Made by a program: the position numbers and the translations under genes | Shown here: in pieces, positions 26,588 to 34,412 of the stretch | How the letters are laid out: each line of letters starts with the position of its first letter | Position numbering within the stretch: position 1 is the stretch's first letter | The notes under the pieces: generated by a model | Told to the model about the DNA's origin: nothing | Databases searched by the model: none | The model's input: only the letters and a program-made list of their open reading frames with translations | DNA from: Microbacterium sp. AK009 | GTDB lineage: Bacteria; Actinomycetota; Actinomycetes; Actinomycetales; Microbacteriaceae | DNA length: 64,000 nucleotides | Direction: 5' to 3' | NCBI RefSeq assembly: GCF_013410955.1 | Contig: NZ_JACCCG010000004.1 | Location: 372,001-436,000, forward strand

Positions 26588-27771
26588 GCGGGGGTTCTCC
26601 TTCGACGGGGGACGGTACTCCAGATCAGGTCTTCCGGCGGCGGCCCCCCACCCGTCTCCCACCCGCGGGAGCCGAGGTAGAGCACGACCACATTGACGAA
26701 AGCGGCCAGGGGAACGGCGAAGAGCGCGCCCGGGATGCCGGCGATCATCGCCCCGCCGGCGACGACGAGGACGACGCCGAGGGGATGGACCTTCACGGCT
26801 GCCCCCATGAGCAGGGGCTGCAGCACGTGTCCCTCGAGCTGCTGCACGCCGAGGACGACGATCAGCATCCACAGGGCGATGAGCGGACCGTTGTAGACGA
26901 GGGCCACGAACACCGCCACCGCTCCGGTCACGACCGCGCCGACGATGGGCACGAAGGCTCCGAGGAAGACCAGGACCGCGATCGGCACGGCCAGGGGCAC
27001 CCCCAGCAGCAGAGCGCCCAGGCCGACGCCGACGGCATCGATGGTCGCCACCAGCAGCTGCGTGCGGGCGTAGTTCACCAGCGTCACCCACCCCGCCCGG
27101 GCGGCTCCGTCCACCGGAACGCGTGCAGCTTTGGGAAGGAGGCGGATGCTCCAGCGCCAGATCCCTCCCCCGTCGGCGAGAAGGGTGAGCAGGATGAACA
27201 GGGCCAGGATCGCGCCGACCACGACATGGCCGAGAGTCGTCCCGATCGCAAGTGCTCCCGACCACAGCAGCGAGGCCTGTTCCTGGATGAGGGTGCCCGC
27301 CTGGTTCAACAGGTCGTCGATCTGCTGGGCGGACAGGTGGAGCGGACCGTCGATGAGGTACTGCCGGAAGGCGGCGATGGCTTCGACCGTCCGGTCCTGG
27401 ACCTGCCCGAACTGCCGCGTGATCTGCCAGACCACGACCCACAGGAGTCCCGACACGACGGCGAGCGTCGTGACCACCGCGATCACGATCGCGAGCCATC
27501 TCGGCACGCGGTGGCGCAGCATCCAGCTGAAGAAGGGCCACAGCAGGGCGGTGACGAGGATCGCGATGAGCAGCGGCACCACCAGCAGCTTCAGCTGGAT
27601 GACGAGCCAGATGACGACGCCCGCGGCCGCGGCGATGACGAGGAAGCGCCAGGAATACGCCGCGGCCAGTCGGAGGCCGCGCGGCAGGGACCCCGTCAGC
27701 TCGGTCGACACCACGCGCGTCCGGTCGCGCAGGGCGCTCCACAGCGACTCGCGCTCGTCCGATCCGGCCAT
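26584..27771 (-). CDS. AI-2E family transporter-like membrane protein
   Basis: A 395-residue protein with about eight membrane helices in the AI-2E/UPF0118 arrangement: helices at about 40-80 and 95-115, a large loop with QQIDDLLNQAGTL, then VLVFLGAFVPIVGAVVTGAV, and GVQQLEGHVLQPLLMG, the family hallmark. Relatives export autoinducers or act as cation antiporters; substrate unknown. Co-transcribed with ilvA by a GTGA overlap, though no functional link is evident. ATG 6 bases after TAGACT. Confidence 0.93.
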   Translation of the reverse strand: MAGSDERESLWSALRDRTRVVSTELTGSLPRGLRLAAAYSWRFLVIAAAAGVVIWLVIQLKLLVVPLLIAILVTALLWPFFSWMLRHRVPRWLAIVIAVVTTLAVVSGLLWVVVWQITRQFGQVQDRTVEAIAAFRQYLIDGPLHLSAQQIDDLLNQAGTLIQEQASLLWSGALAIGTTLGHVVVGAILALFILLTLLADGGGIWRWSIRLLPKAARVPVDGAARAGWVTLVNYARTQLLVATIDAVGVGLGALLLGVPLAVPIAVLVFLGAFVPIVGAVVTGAVAVFVALVYNGPLIALWMLIVVLGVQQLEGHVLQPLLMGAAVKVHPLGVVLVVAGGAMIAGIPGALFAVPLAAFVNVVVLYLGSRGWETGGGPPPEDLIWSTVPRRRRTPA

Positions 27772-27777
27772 TCGGCA

Positions 27778-27783
27778 AGTCTA
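27778..27783 (-). promoter_or_regulatory. -10 hexamer TAGACT for the permease-ilvA operon
   Basis: Six bases before the permease ATG; shares a 61-base divergent region with the YcaQ-like gene. Confidence 0.5.
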
Positions 27784-27819
27784 GAACCGCCGCGCGCATC
27801 GCATGTCGGGGGCCGGGTC

Positions 27820-27825
27820 TAGTGT
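27820..27825 (+). promoter_or_regulatory. -10 hexamer TAGTGT for the YcaQ-like gene
   Basis: Seven bases before the GTG at 27833; supports that start over an ATG ten codons upstream. Confidence 0.5.
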
Positions 27826-27832
27826 TGCGGTC

Positions 27833-29086
27833 GTGACGCCTCGAGACCAGCTCAGCGCCGCGGAAGCACGGCGTGTCGCGGTGGCCGCGCAGGGTCTTGA
27901 TCGCGCGCGGCCCGCCCGCGTCGGCGTCCGACAGCTGAACGACGCGCTGCGCAGGATGTCGGTGCTGCAGATCGACTCCGTCAACGTCTTCGCGCGTTCG
28001 CACTATCTCCCCCTGTTCTCCCGGCTCGGTCCATACGACACGGGCGATCTCGATCGCCTGCTCTTCGCCCGCCGGCCGCGCTACGTCGAGTACTGGGCGC
28101 ACGTCGCCGCCTTCGTCGCCGCCGCCGACCGCCCGCTCTTCGCGTTCCGGATGGCCGAGCTTCGGCGCAAGTACGAGTCAGACCCCGACGGGTGGGTCTC
28201 GCGGCATCGAGACGTCGTGGACTGGGTCCGCGCCGAGCTCGCCGCACGCGGTCCGCTGCGACCCGCGGAGATCGAGCGGGACGTGCGCCGCTCCCCGCGC
28301 GGCGGCTGGTGGGAGTGGGACGTCGTGAAGGAGGCACTGGAGTTCCTCTGGCTCTTCGGCGAGGTCGCGATCGCCGGGCGACGCGGCTTCGAACGACGCT
28401 ACGGCCTCGCCGTCGACGTCCTGGGCGCCGAGTTGGCCGGTCGGGAGGTCCCGAGGCCCGAAGCCATCCGAGAGCTGGTGCGTCGCGCAGCGCGGGCGTA
28501 CGGAGTGGCGACCGCTGCCGACCTCGCCGACTACTGGCGGATCAGAGACCGTCGCGCGATCCTCGCCGCGGTGTCCGATCTCGTCGAGCAGGGGGAGCTC
28601 ATCCCCGTCGCCGTCTCCGGATGGACGACGGCGGGCCGCCCGACACCGGCATGGCTGCACCGCGACGCAAGGGTCCCGCGACGGGTGGAGGCGGCAGCGC
28701 TTCTCACCCCGTTCGACCCGATGGTCTGGTTCCGCGACCGCGCGGAGCGGTTGTTCGATTTCGACTACCGCATCGAGATCTACACTCCGGCGGCCCGGCG
28801 ACGGTTCGGCTACTATTCCCTGCCGGTGCTCGTCGACGATGCCATCGTCGCTCGGGTGGATCTGAAGGCCGACCGTTCGACGCAGACCCTGCAGGTGCAG
28901 TCCGCGTGGTGGGAGCGCGAGCCCACGCCCTCCGTCGTGGACCGCGTGGCGGAGCAGGTGCGTCAGGCGGCGAGCTGGCAGGGGCTGGAGCGCCTCTCGG
29001 TGTCGCGCTGGGGCGACGCCGTCGACCACCTGGCCGCTGCCCTCCCCCACGCCTCCCGGCACGCCGCCGGACCCGCAACCGGATGA
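27833..29086 (+). CDS. YcaQ/AlkX-type winged-helix DNA glycosylase
   Basis: A 417-residue protein of the HTH_42 family. The catalytic-type motif of this family is visible as Gln46-Ile47-Asp48 in VLQIDSVN, followed by RSHYLPLFSRLG and YVEYWAHVAAF with the conserved His. QxD is the form described for the AlkX/YcaQ subfamily, which unhooks interstrand crosslinks, as opposed to QxQ of AlkZ. Winged-helix repeats follow, with AALLTPFDPMVWFRDRAERL near the C-terminus. The GTG 7 bases after a -10 hexamer is preferred. Its stop overlaps the next start (ATGA). Confidence 0.92.
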   Translation: MTPRDQLSAAEARRVAVAAQGLDRARPARVGVRQLNDALRRMSVLQIDSVNVFARSHYLPLFSRLGPYDTGDLDRLLFARRPRYVEYWAHVAAFVAAADRPLFAFRMAELRRKYESDPDGWVSRHRDVVDWVRAELAARGPLRPAEIERDVRRSPRGGWWEWDVVKEALEFLWLFGEVAIAGRRGFERRYGLAVDVLGAELAGREVPRPEAIRELVRRAARAYGVATAADLADYWRIRDRRAILAAVSDLVEQGELIPVAVSGWTTAGRPTPAWLHRDARVPRRVEAAALLTPFDPMVWFRDRAERLFDFDYRIEIYTPAARRRFGYYSLPVLVDDAIVARVDLKADRSTQTLQVQSAWWEREPTPSVVDRVAEQVRQAASWQGLERLSVSRWGDAVDHLAAALPHASRHAAGPATG

Positions 29087-30006
29087 CGGAGCGTAGGAAG
29101 ATGCCAGGACCGCGTCGCGCCCGGACGACCGCGATCATCACCGCGGCGGCGGCCGTGGTCATCGTGGGGCTCACGGGCGTCCTGATGTGGGTGGCATCCC
29201 GACAGGAGGGTCCAGAGGACGTCGCGCGGGCATGGTTGGTCGCTGTCGCCGACGGCGACGAGGATGCGGCGCTGGCGGCGATGAGCGCAGGAGTCGACGC
29301 CCTCGATGTCGGCATCTCGCCCGAGAGACTCTCGGAGCCGTCGGTGAATGCGGTGCGCACCGAGAGCGATGCGGCGGAGGCCGACGTCTCCTTCGTCCTG
29401 GCAGGCGAGACACATGAGGTCAGCCTCCCGCTCGCGCAGACGTCGGACGGGTGGCGGGTCGGCCCGGACGCGCTCGGCCGGCTGGAGGTCCGCACCGGCC
29501 TGGGAGACAGCGTCACCATCGGAGATGTCGTGGTCCCCGCCGGAGGGGTCCGGCTTCTCCCCGGGATCTACGATCTGAACGCCGCTCCCCGCGACTACCT
29601 CGCCGGCGCGACCTCGGTGACCGTCCTCCCGGGTGAGACCGCGACCGTCGCGATCGACCCGAGGTTCACCGACGCCGCTGTCGAGGCCATCCGGGATGCC
29701 GTCACCGATCACCTGAACGCGTGTACCCAGCCGGCGGCCACCGTGGCGGACTACTGCGGCCTGCGCGTGCCGTGGCCCGCCGACCTCGCGGTCCTGGAGC
29801 GCATCGTCTACCGCATCGAGAGGCTCCCCGAGGTGCGGCTGACCGACGACGGCGGTTTCGCCGCCACCGGAGGCGTCGTCGTCGCCACGGCCAGCGGCAC
29901 CGGTCGTGACGGCTCCCCCGCGGCGGTGACCTACCGCGACGACGCGTGGGCCGTTCGAGGAACGATCACCGTCACCGGAGAACAGCTCCGACTCGACGTA
30001 CTCTAA
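29083..30006 (+). CDS. membrane-anchored protein of unknown function
   Basis: A 307-residue protein with a basic N-terminus (MTERRKMPGPRRARTT), a membrane helix at about 17-40 (IITAAAAVVIVGLTGVLMWV) and a large extracytoplasmic part. The region after the helix (VARAWLVAVADGDEDAALAAM) resembles DUF4878/NTF2-like lumenal domains. Two Cys sit in HLNACTQPAATVADYCG. The ATG overlapping the YcaQ stop is chosen; a second ATG six codons later with AGGAAG just before it is possible. No firm family. Confidence 0.75.
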   Translation: MTERRKMPGPRRARTTAIITAAAAVVIVGLTGVLMWVASRQEGPEDVARAWLVAVADGDEDAALAAMSAGVDALDVGISPERLSEPSVNAVRTESDAAEADVSFVLAGETHEVSLPLAQTSDGWRVGPDALGRLEVRTGLGDSVTIGDVVVPAGGVRLLPGIYDLNAAPRDYLAGATSVTVLPGETATVAIDPRFTDAAVEAIRDAVTDHLNACTQPAATVADYCGLRVPWPADLAVLERIVYRIERLPEVRLTDDGGFAATGGVVVATASGTGRDGSPAAVTYRDDAWAVRGTITVTGEQLRLDVL

Positions 30007-31091
30007 CGCCGCGAGACCTCGACGCCGAGCCATCGCGCGAGCTCGTCGACCTCGGCGTCCACGGCCTCGGCGACCGCCGCCGGGAAGGGTTCGTCCTCGT
30101 GCACGGCGTTGATGCGCAGCGTCCCCGCGCGGCGATCGAGAGTGGCGTCCAGTTTCCCGACCAGCCGATCGCCGTGGAGGATCGGCAGCGCGAAGTACCC
30201 CCAGCGCCGCGTCGCGGCGGGTTTGTACATCTCCAGGACGTAGTCGAAAGAGAACAGCTCGCGCAAGCGGACGCGGTCGAAGACGAGCCGGTCGTGCGGC
30301 GAGAGGAGCGCAGAGCGCAGGTGCGGGATCTCGGCGTCCAGGAGAACGGGATCGACCTGCCAGCGGCCCTCGACGCCGTCGACGGTCACTTCCACCCCGG
30401 CGTCACCGACATCGACCGGCTCCCCCGGCGGGGCCACTTCCTTCCGTCTCGCGATCCCCAGTGCCGACAGTCGTCGCGCTGTCCGACCGCGTGCGGCCTC
30501 GCCGTCGGAGAGCGTCGAGACGGCGGGGTAGACCCGCTCGGCCAGGTCGAACCACCGGCCCTTCGCATCGCGATGGTCCACCGCCACCTCGCCACTCTCG
30601 ACGAGGATCTCCAACATCTGCAGCACGTTCCGATCGTTCGTCCACCCCGTCGAACGCCAGGGCACCGCCGCCGTGTCGGCGATATCGGCGGGACGCAGCG
30701 GCCCCTCATCCCGAAGCCGCATCAAGATGTCTCGGCGGAACCGGTCGTTGGCGACCACCCAGTCACGGGCCGACGCCGACCTCGGACCCCGCCGCATCAG
30801 AGGGAGGAACAGGGGCAGGTCGCTCATGGGGCGGAAGAACCCGTTCCACTCGAAGATCTGCCGGTCCTCACGGAAGAGGCGGCGGAAGTCAGCGGGCTCG
30901 TAGGGCCAGCCGATGCGACTCCACAGGATGAGGTCGACGCTCGGAGCGATCGCCGTCGTCGGATCGATCGGCAGAACGGTCAGCGACTCGACGGTCTCGA
31001 TGATGTCGCCGGGACGATCCGCCGTCAGCAGTTGGGCGCGCACCGCGATTCGCGCCGCCTCGGCGCGCGAGAGGGTGCGGACCGACGTCAA
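30003..31091 (-). CDS. YcaQ-family winged-helix protein lacking the catalytic Gln
   Basis: A 362-residue second member of the HTH_42/YcaQ family, about 3 kb from the first and on the other strand. At the catalytic position it reads Pro41-Ile42-Asp43 (VLPIDPTT) rather than QID, and the YWAH segment is replaced by FEWNGFFRPMSDLP. C-terminal LLSPHDRLVFDRVRLRELF and YKPAATRRWGYFALPIL match the family. A DNA-binding or otherwise altered role is more likely than base excision. The start appears to be TTG, overlapping the lemA stop as TTGA. Confidence 0.88.
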   Translation of the reverse strand: MTSVRTLSRAEAARIAVRAQLLTADRPGDIIETVESLTVLPIDPTTAIAPSVDLILWSRIGWPYEPADFRRLFREDRQIFEWNGFFRPMSDLPLFLPLMRRGPRSASARDWVVANDRFRRDILMRLRDEGPLRPADIADTAAVPWRSTGWTNDRNVLQMLEILVESGEVAVDHRDAKGRWFDLAERVYPAVSTLSDGEAARGRTARRLSALGIARRKEVAPPGEPVDVGDAGVEVTVDGVEGRWQVDPVLLDAEIPHLRSALLSPHDRLVFDRVRLRELFSFDYVLEMYKPAATRRWGYFALPILHGDRLVGKLDATLDRRAGTLRINAVHEDEPFPAAVAEAVDAEVDELARWLGVEVSRR

Positions 31092-31657
31092 AACTGGACG
31101 CGCGGGGGCTCCGAGATCGCGGCGCCGTCGACGACTTCGAAGAACTCGCGCTCGTCGAATCCGAGATTGCGCGCGAAGAGGTTGTTGGGGAACACCTTGA
31201 TCTTGGTGTTCAGCTCCCTGACCCCGCCGTTGTAGAAGCGGCGGGACGCCTGGATCTTGTCTTCGGTGTCGACGATCGACTGCTGGAGCTGCAGGAAGTT
31301 CTGGCTGGCCTGCAGCTGCGGGTACGCCTCGGCGACCGCGAAGAGCGACCGCAGCGCCTGCTGCATATGGCCTTCTGCGACACCCGCCTCCGCGGGACCT
31401 CCCGCAGACAGCGTCTCGGCACGCGCGCGGGTCACGTTCTCGAACACCGCTTTCTCGTGCGCGGCGTAGCCCTTCACCGCCTCGATGAGATTGGGAAGCA
31501 GATCAGCCCGGCGCTTCAGCTGAACGGTGATGTCGCTCCATGCCTCATCGACGCGCACGTTCAGCTGCACCAGCGAGTTGTACGTCGCCCACAGGTAGAT
31601 CCCCGCGATGACGACCAGTGCGACGACGATCAGGACGGGGATGAGCCATTCCCACAT
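31088..31657 (-). CDS. lemA: LemA family protein
   Basis: A 189-residue LemA protein: one N-terminal membrane helix (MWEWLIPVLIVVALVVIAGIY), then a helical bundle with NSLVQLNVRVDEAWSDI, QLKRRADLLPNLIEAVKGY, AYPQLQASQNFLQLQ and ARRFYN-type SRRFYNGGVRELN. Role unknown. The ATG has GGAG eight bases upstream. A TTG further up would overlap the likely -10 (TAGGAT at 31690-31695), so it is not used. Confidence 0.94.
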   Translation of the reverse strand: MWEWLIPVLIVVALVVIAGIYLWATYNSLVQLNVRVDEAWSDITVQLKRRADLLPNLIEAVKGYAAHEKAVFENVTRARAETLSAGGPAEAGVAEGHMQQALRSLFAVAEAYPQLQASQNFLQLQQSIVDTEDKIQASRRFYNGGVRELNTKIKVFPNNLFARNLGFDEREFFEVVDGAAISEPPRVQF

Positions 31658-31689
31658 ACCGGGGTCTCCGTTCCAGGTCAGTGCTGACA

Positions 31690-31695
31690 ATCCTA
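31690..31695 (-). promoter_or_regulatory. -10 hexamer TAGGAT for lemA
   Basis: Located 32 bases before the lemA ATG, leaving room for a short leader with a normal ribosome site. Confidence 0.4.
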
Positions 31696-31741
31696 ACGGT
31701 CCGCCGATGCGCTCCCCAGGCTGTGCGGCGACCTCACAGGC

Positions 31742-33049
31742 CTAGAGCCCGAGCACCCGATCCAGATACGGATTGCGGAAAAGGCCCTCGGGGTCGAACT
31801 CCCGGCGCACCGCGAGGAAGTCGTCGAACCGGGGATACCGGTCGCGAAGCAGGTCGGCACCGAGCGAGTGGAGCTTGCCCCAGTGCGGCCGCCCGTCGTG
31901 GGCCAGCATGATCTGCTCGACGGCGGCGAAGTACGCCGTCGGATCCTCGCGGAAGTAGCGGTGCGCGGCGATGTAGCCTGTCGGTCTGCCGTACGCGGTC
32001 GACAGCCAGCGATCGTCGCCCGCGGCGAAGCGGACTTCGAGGGGGAAGGAGATCCGCCACCCCTCGGCAGCGATGAGTGCGCGCACCTCTGCGAACGCCG
32101 ATGCCACCTTCTCGGCGGGCAGGGCGTACTCCATCTCGCGAAAGCGCACCCCCCGCCGCTGGGTGAAGACGCGGTGCGAGCGGTCGAGATACTCCCGGTG
32201 GCCGGTGACGCGCGTGGCGAGGCGCGAGAAGGCGGGGATGACCGGGGGAAGCGCCCGTCCGACGGCGCACATGCCGCGATACACGCCGTTCGCGAGCACC
32301 GTCTCGTCGAGGAACTTCCCGACCCGCGGCAGCGGACGGCGAGGAGTCGTTTCCGGAACCCTTCGGTTGGTCTTGGTCAGTGCCACGTCGGTGTGGGGAA
32401 ACCAGTAGAACTCGAAGTGGTCCGCCGCCCCCGCCCGATCCGGAAGCTCCGCGACGACCTCGTCGAGCGGCTCGGGGCGTTCGACCGCTTCGAGGTGGAA
32501 GGCGGGAACGCACTGCAGCGTCACATCGACGAGAACACCGAGCGCGCCGAGACCGAGCGAGGCTGCGGCGAGAAGGGGATCATCCGCTCCGATCCGCCGG
32601 GTCTCGCCGCTGCCGGTGATGATCGTGACGCCGACGACCTGGGTGGCCAACCCCCCGAAGGCGATGCCGGTGCCGTGGGTGCCGGTGGAGATCGCGCCGG
32701 CGATGGTCTGACGATCGATGTCGCCGAGATTCTGCATGGCCAGTCCGTGACGGGCGAGAAGGCGCGGAACCTGGTGCAGAGGCGTGCCTGCACCGAAGGT
32801 CACGCGCCGTGTCTCGCGGTCGATCGCGACGATGCCCGACAGCGCGGACAGGTCCAGCAGCACATCGGGTGCGACCGCGATGTCCGAGAAGCTGTGCCCG
32901 GAACCGACGGGCTTGATCCGAAGTCCCCGGCGGGCGGCAGCGCTGACCGCGCGCGCGACGGCGTCCGCCGTGGCCGGGAACTCGGCGCGCACCGGCTTCG
33001 CCTGGACCGTGCGCCCCCAGTTGCGCCAGACGGCGCCCGGTCGGGTCAC
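31742..33049 (-). CDS. D-arabinono-1,4-lactone oxidase-like FAD enzyme
   Basis: A 435-residue flavoprotein of the aldonolactone/alditol oxidase group. The N-terminal FAD-binding domain has RGLRIKPVGSGHSFSDIAVA, where His near GHSFS is the usual covalent FAD site, and GDIDRQTIAGAISTGTHGTG. The C-terminal ALO domain ends with HWGKLHSLGADLLRDRYPRF and EFDPEGLFRNPYLDRVLG. The substrate may be a sugar lactone or polyol; undecided. The GTG start overlaps the stop of the alanine-racemase-like gene (GTGA), so they form one operon. Confidence 0.92.
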   Translation of the reverse strand: MTRPGAVWRNWGRTVQAKPVRAEFPATADAVARAVSAAARRGLRIKPVGSGHSFSDIAVAPDVLLDLSALSGIVAIDRETRRVTFGAGTPLHQVPRLLARHGLAMQNLGDIDRQTIAGAISTGTHGTGIAFGGLATQVVGVTIITGSGETRRIGADDPLLAAASLGLGALGVLVDVTLQCVPAFHLEAVERPEPLDEVVAELPDRAGAADHFEFYWFPHTDVALTKTNRRVPETTPRRPLPRVGKFLDETVLANGVYRGMCAVGRALPPVIPAFSRLATRVTGHREYLDRSHRVFTQRRGVRFREMEYALPAEKVASAFAEVRALIAAEGWRISFPLEVRFAAGDDRWLSTAYGRPTGYIAAHRYFREDPTAYFAAVEQIMLAHDGRPHWGKLHSLGADLLRDRYPRFDDFLAVRREFDPEGLFRNPYLDRVLGL

Positions 33050-34287
33050 AGGAAGGCCTTCCCCTCGCCGCGGTACGTCGGGATCTCGGCCACCATCCCG
33101 CCGTCCGAGACGAGGACGAACCGTTCCACCCGCTCGGCCAGTTCCCCGCTCTTGGCATGACGGAACCACACGCGGTCACCGAGCGCCAGATGCGCGGCGG
33201 CCGGGCCGCGAAGGGGAGTCTGCACCTCGCCTGCGCCCTCGCGGGCGATCAGACGCAGGCCGGCCGGCCAGACAGGACGCGGCAGCCGCGAGGAAGCGGC
33301 AGGACCCGAAGCGACCCACCCTCCGCCGAGGACCGTCGCAATGCCGGGCGCGGGAATCCGCACGATGTCCAGCGCGAACGCCGCCGCGGGAGCCGGGTCG
33401 AACGAGCGGTAGCCGTCGAAGAGGTGCCCGGCGAGCAGGCCGCTGCCGGCTGTCAGTTCCGTCACGGCGAGGTCGGCCGCGGTCGTCTCCAGCGACCCGG
33501 TACCTCCGCCGTTGACGAATTCCAGATGCGCGATCTCACGGACGCGACCGACGACCTCGGCGCGGCGCTCGCGCAGTTCGGCCGCAGACTGGCGCTGCAT
33601 CCAGCGGATCACGCCGTCGCCGGCGCCGGTCGCATCCGGTTGACCGGCGATCTGGGCCTCGTACATCATCAACCCGACCAGTCGGAACCCCGGGCGCTGC
33701 GCGATGAGCCGTGCCAGGCTGAGCGCTTCCCGGGCCGAGTGCACCGGTGAGCGGTGCACTCCCACATGACCGAGCCCGGGGGCCCGCCACGACGCGTCCA
33801 CGTCCAGGGCGACCCGCAGCTCGGTGCGCGCGGTCGGCGGAACGACCGCATCGATCAGGTCGAGCTGCGCGGGGTCGTCGACCATGAGGGTGATCCGGCC
33901 CGCAGCATCCTCGTCGGCGGCCAAGCGCGCGAGACTCCGCCTGTCAGCCGTCGGATAGCCCAGCACGATGTCATCGTGGTCTGCGCTCAGCCAGAGGGCT
34001 TCGGCGAGCGTGAAAGCCAGGATGCCGCGGTACCCGGGGAGCCGCAGGACCGCATCGAGCACCTCCCGCACGCGGATGGACTTGCTCGCCACCCGGATGG
34101 GAACGCCACCTGCCCGCACCACCATGTCGAGCGCATTGAACGCCAGCGCCCGCCGATCGATCGCCGCGACCGGTGCCGGCAGGTGAGCGGTGGCCGCCGA
34201 TAACTCGGCCCAGTACCGCGCCGGCGTACGCCAGCGCTCGCGAAACGTCGTCGATGGGGCATCCTGCGCCAGGAGATCGATCGTCAC
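33046..34287 (-). CDS. alanine racemase N-terminal domain / D-threonine aldolase-like PLP protein
   Basis: A 413-residue fold-type III PLP protein. RVASKSIRVREVLDAVL carries the expected PLP lysine; GILAFTLAEALWLS, LRVALDVDASWRAPGLGHVG and GLMMYEAQIAG follow the barrel pattern; FVNGGGTGS binds phosphate. The C-terminal region (VWFRHAKSGELAERVERFVL) resembles the D-serine dehydratase-like domain with possible metal ligands. Likely acts on D-amino or hydroxy-amino acids, not necessarily as a racemase. The GTG lies after GAGGATGAG and only 23 bases beyond the 3' end of a tRNA gene on the same strand. Confidence 0.85.
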   Translation of the reverse strand: MTIDLLAQDAPSTTFRERWRTPARYWAELSAATAHLPAPVAAIDRRALAFNALDMVVRAGGVPIRVASKSIRVREVLDAVLRLPGYRGILAFTLAEALWLSADHDDIVLGYPTADRRSLARLAADEDAAGRITLMVDDPAQLDLIDAVVPPTARTELRVALDVDASWRAPGLGHVGVHRSPVHSAREALSLARLIAQRPGFRLVGLMMYEAQIAGQPDATGAGDGVIRWMQRQSAAELRERRAEVVGRVREIAHLEFVNGGGTGSLETTAADLAVTELTAGSGLLAGHLFDGYRSFDPAPAAAFALDIVRIPAPGIATVLGGGWVASGPAASSRLPRPVWPAGLRLIAREGAGEVQTPLRGPAAAHLALGDRVWFRHAKSGELAERVERFVLVSDGGMVAEIPTYRGEGKAFL

Positions 34288-34310
34288 GGGCTCATCCTCG
34301 CGCAGATGCG

Positions 34311-34383
34311 TACCCCCGGTGGGACTCGAACCCACACTGAAGCGATTTTAAGTCGCCTGCCTCTGCCATTGGGCTACGGGGGC
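34311..34383 (-). tRNA. tRNA-Leu (anticodon UAA), short variable loop
   Basis: A 73-base cloverleaf: acceptor GCCCCCG/CGGGGGT plus A, D-arm GCC/GGC, anticodon stem GGCGA/TCGCT with loop CTTAAAA (anticodon UAA, reading the leucine codon UUA), five-base variable loop TCAGT, T-arm GTGGG-TTCGAGT-CCCAC. No CCA is encoded. Leucine tRNAs normally have a long variable arm, so identity is inferred from the anticodon alone. It lies between ndh and the alanine-racemase-like gene, all on the same strand. Confidence 0.88.
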
Positions 34384-34412
34384 GCCGCCGTGCGACACCC
34401 GCCACCTTAGCG

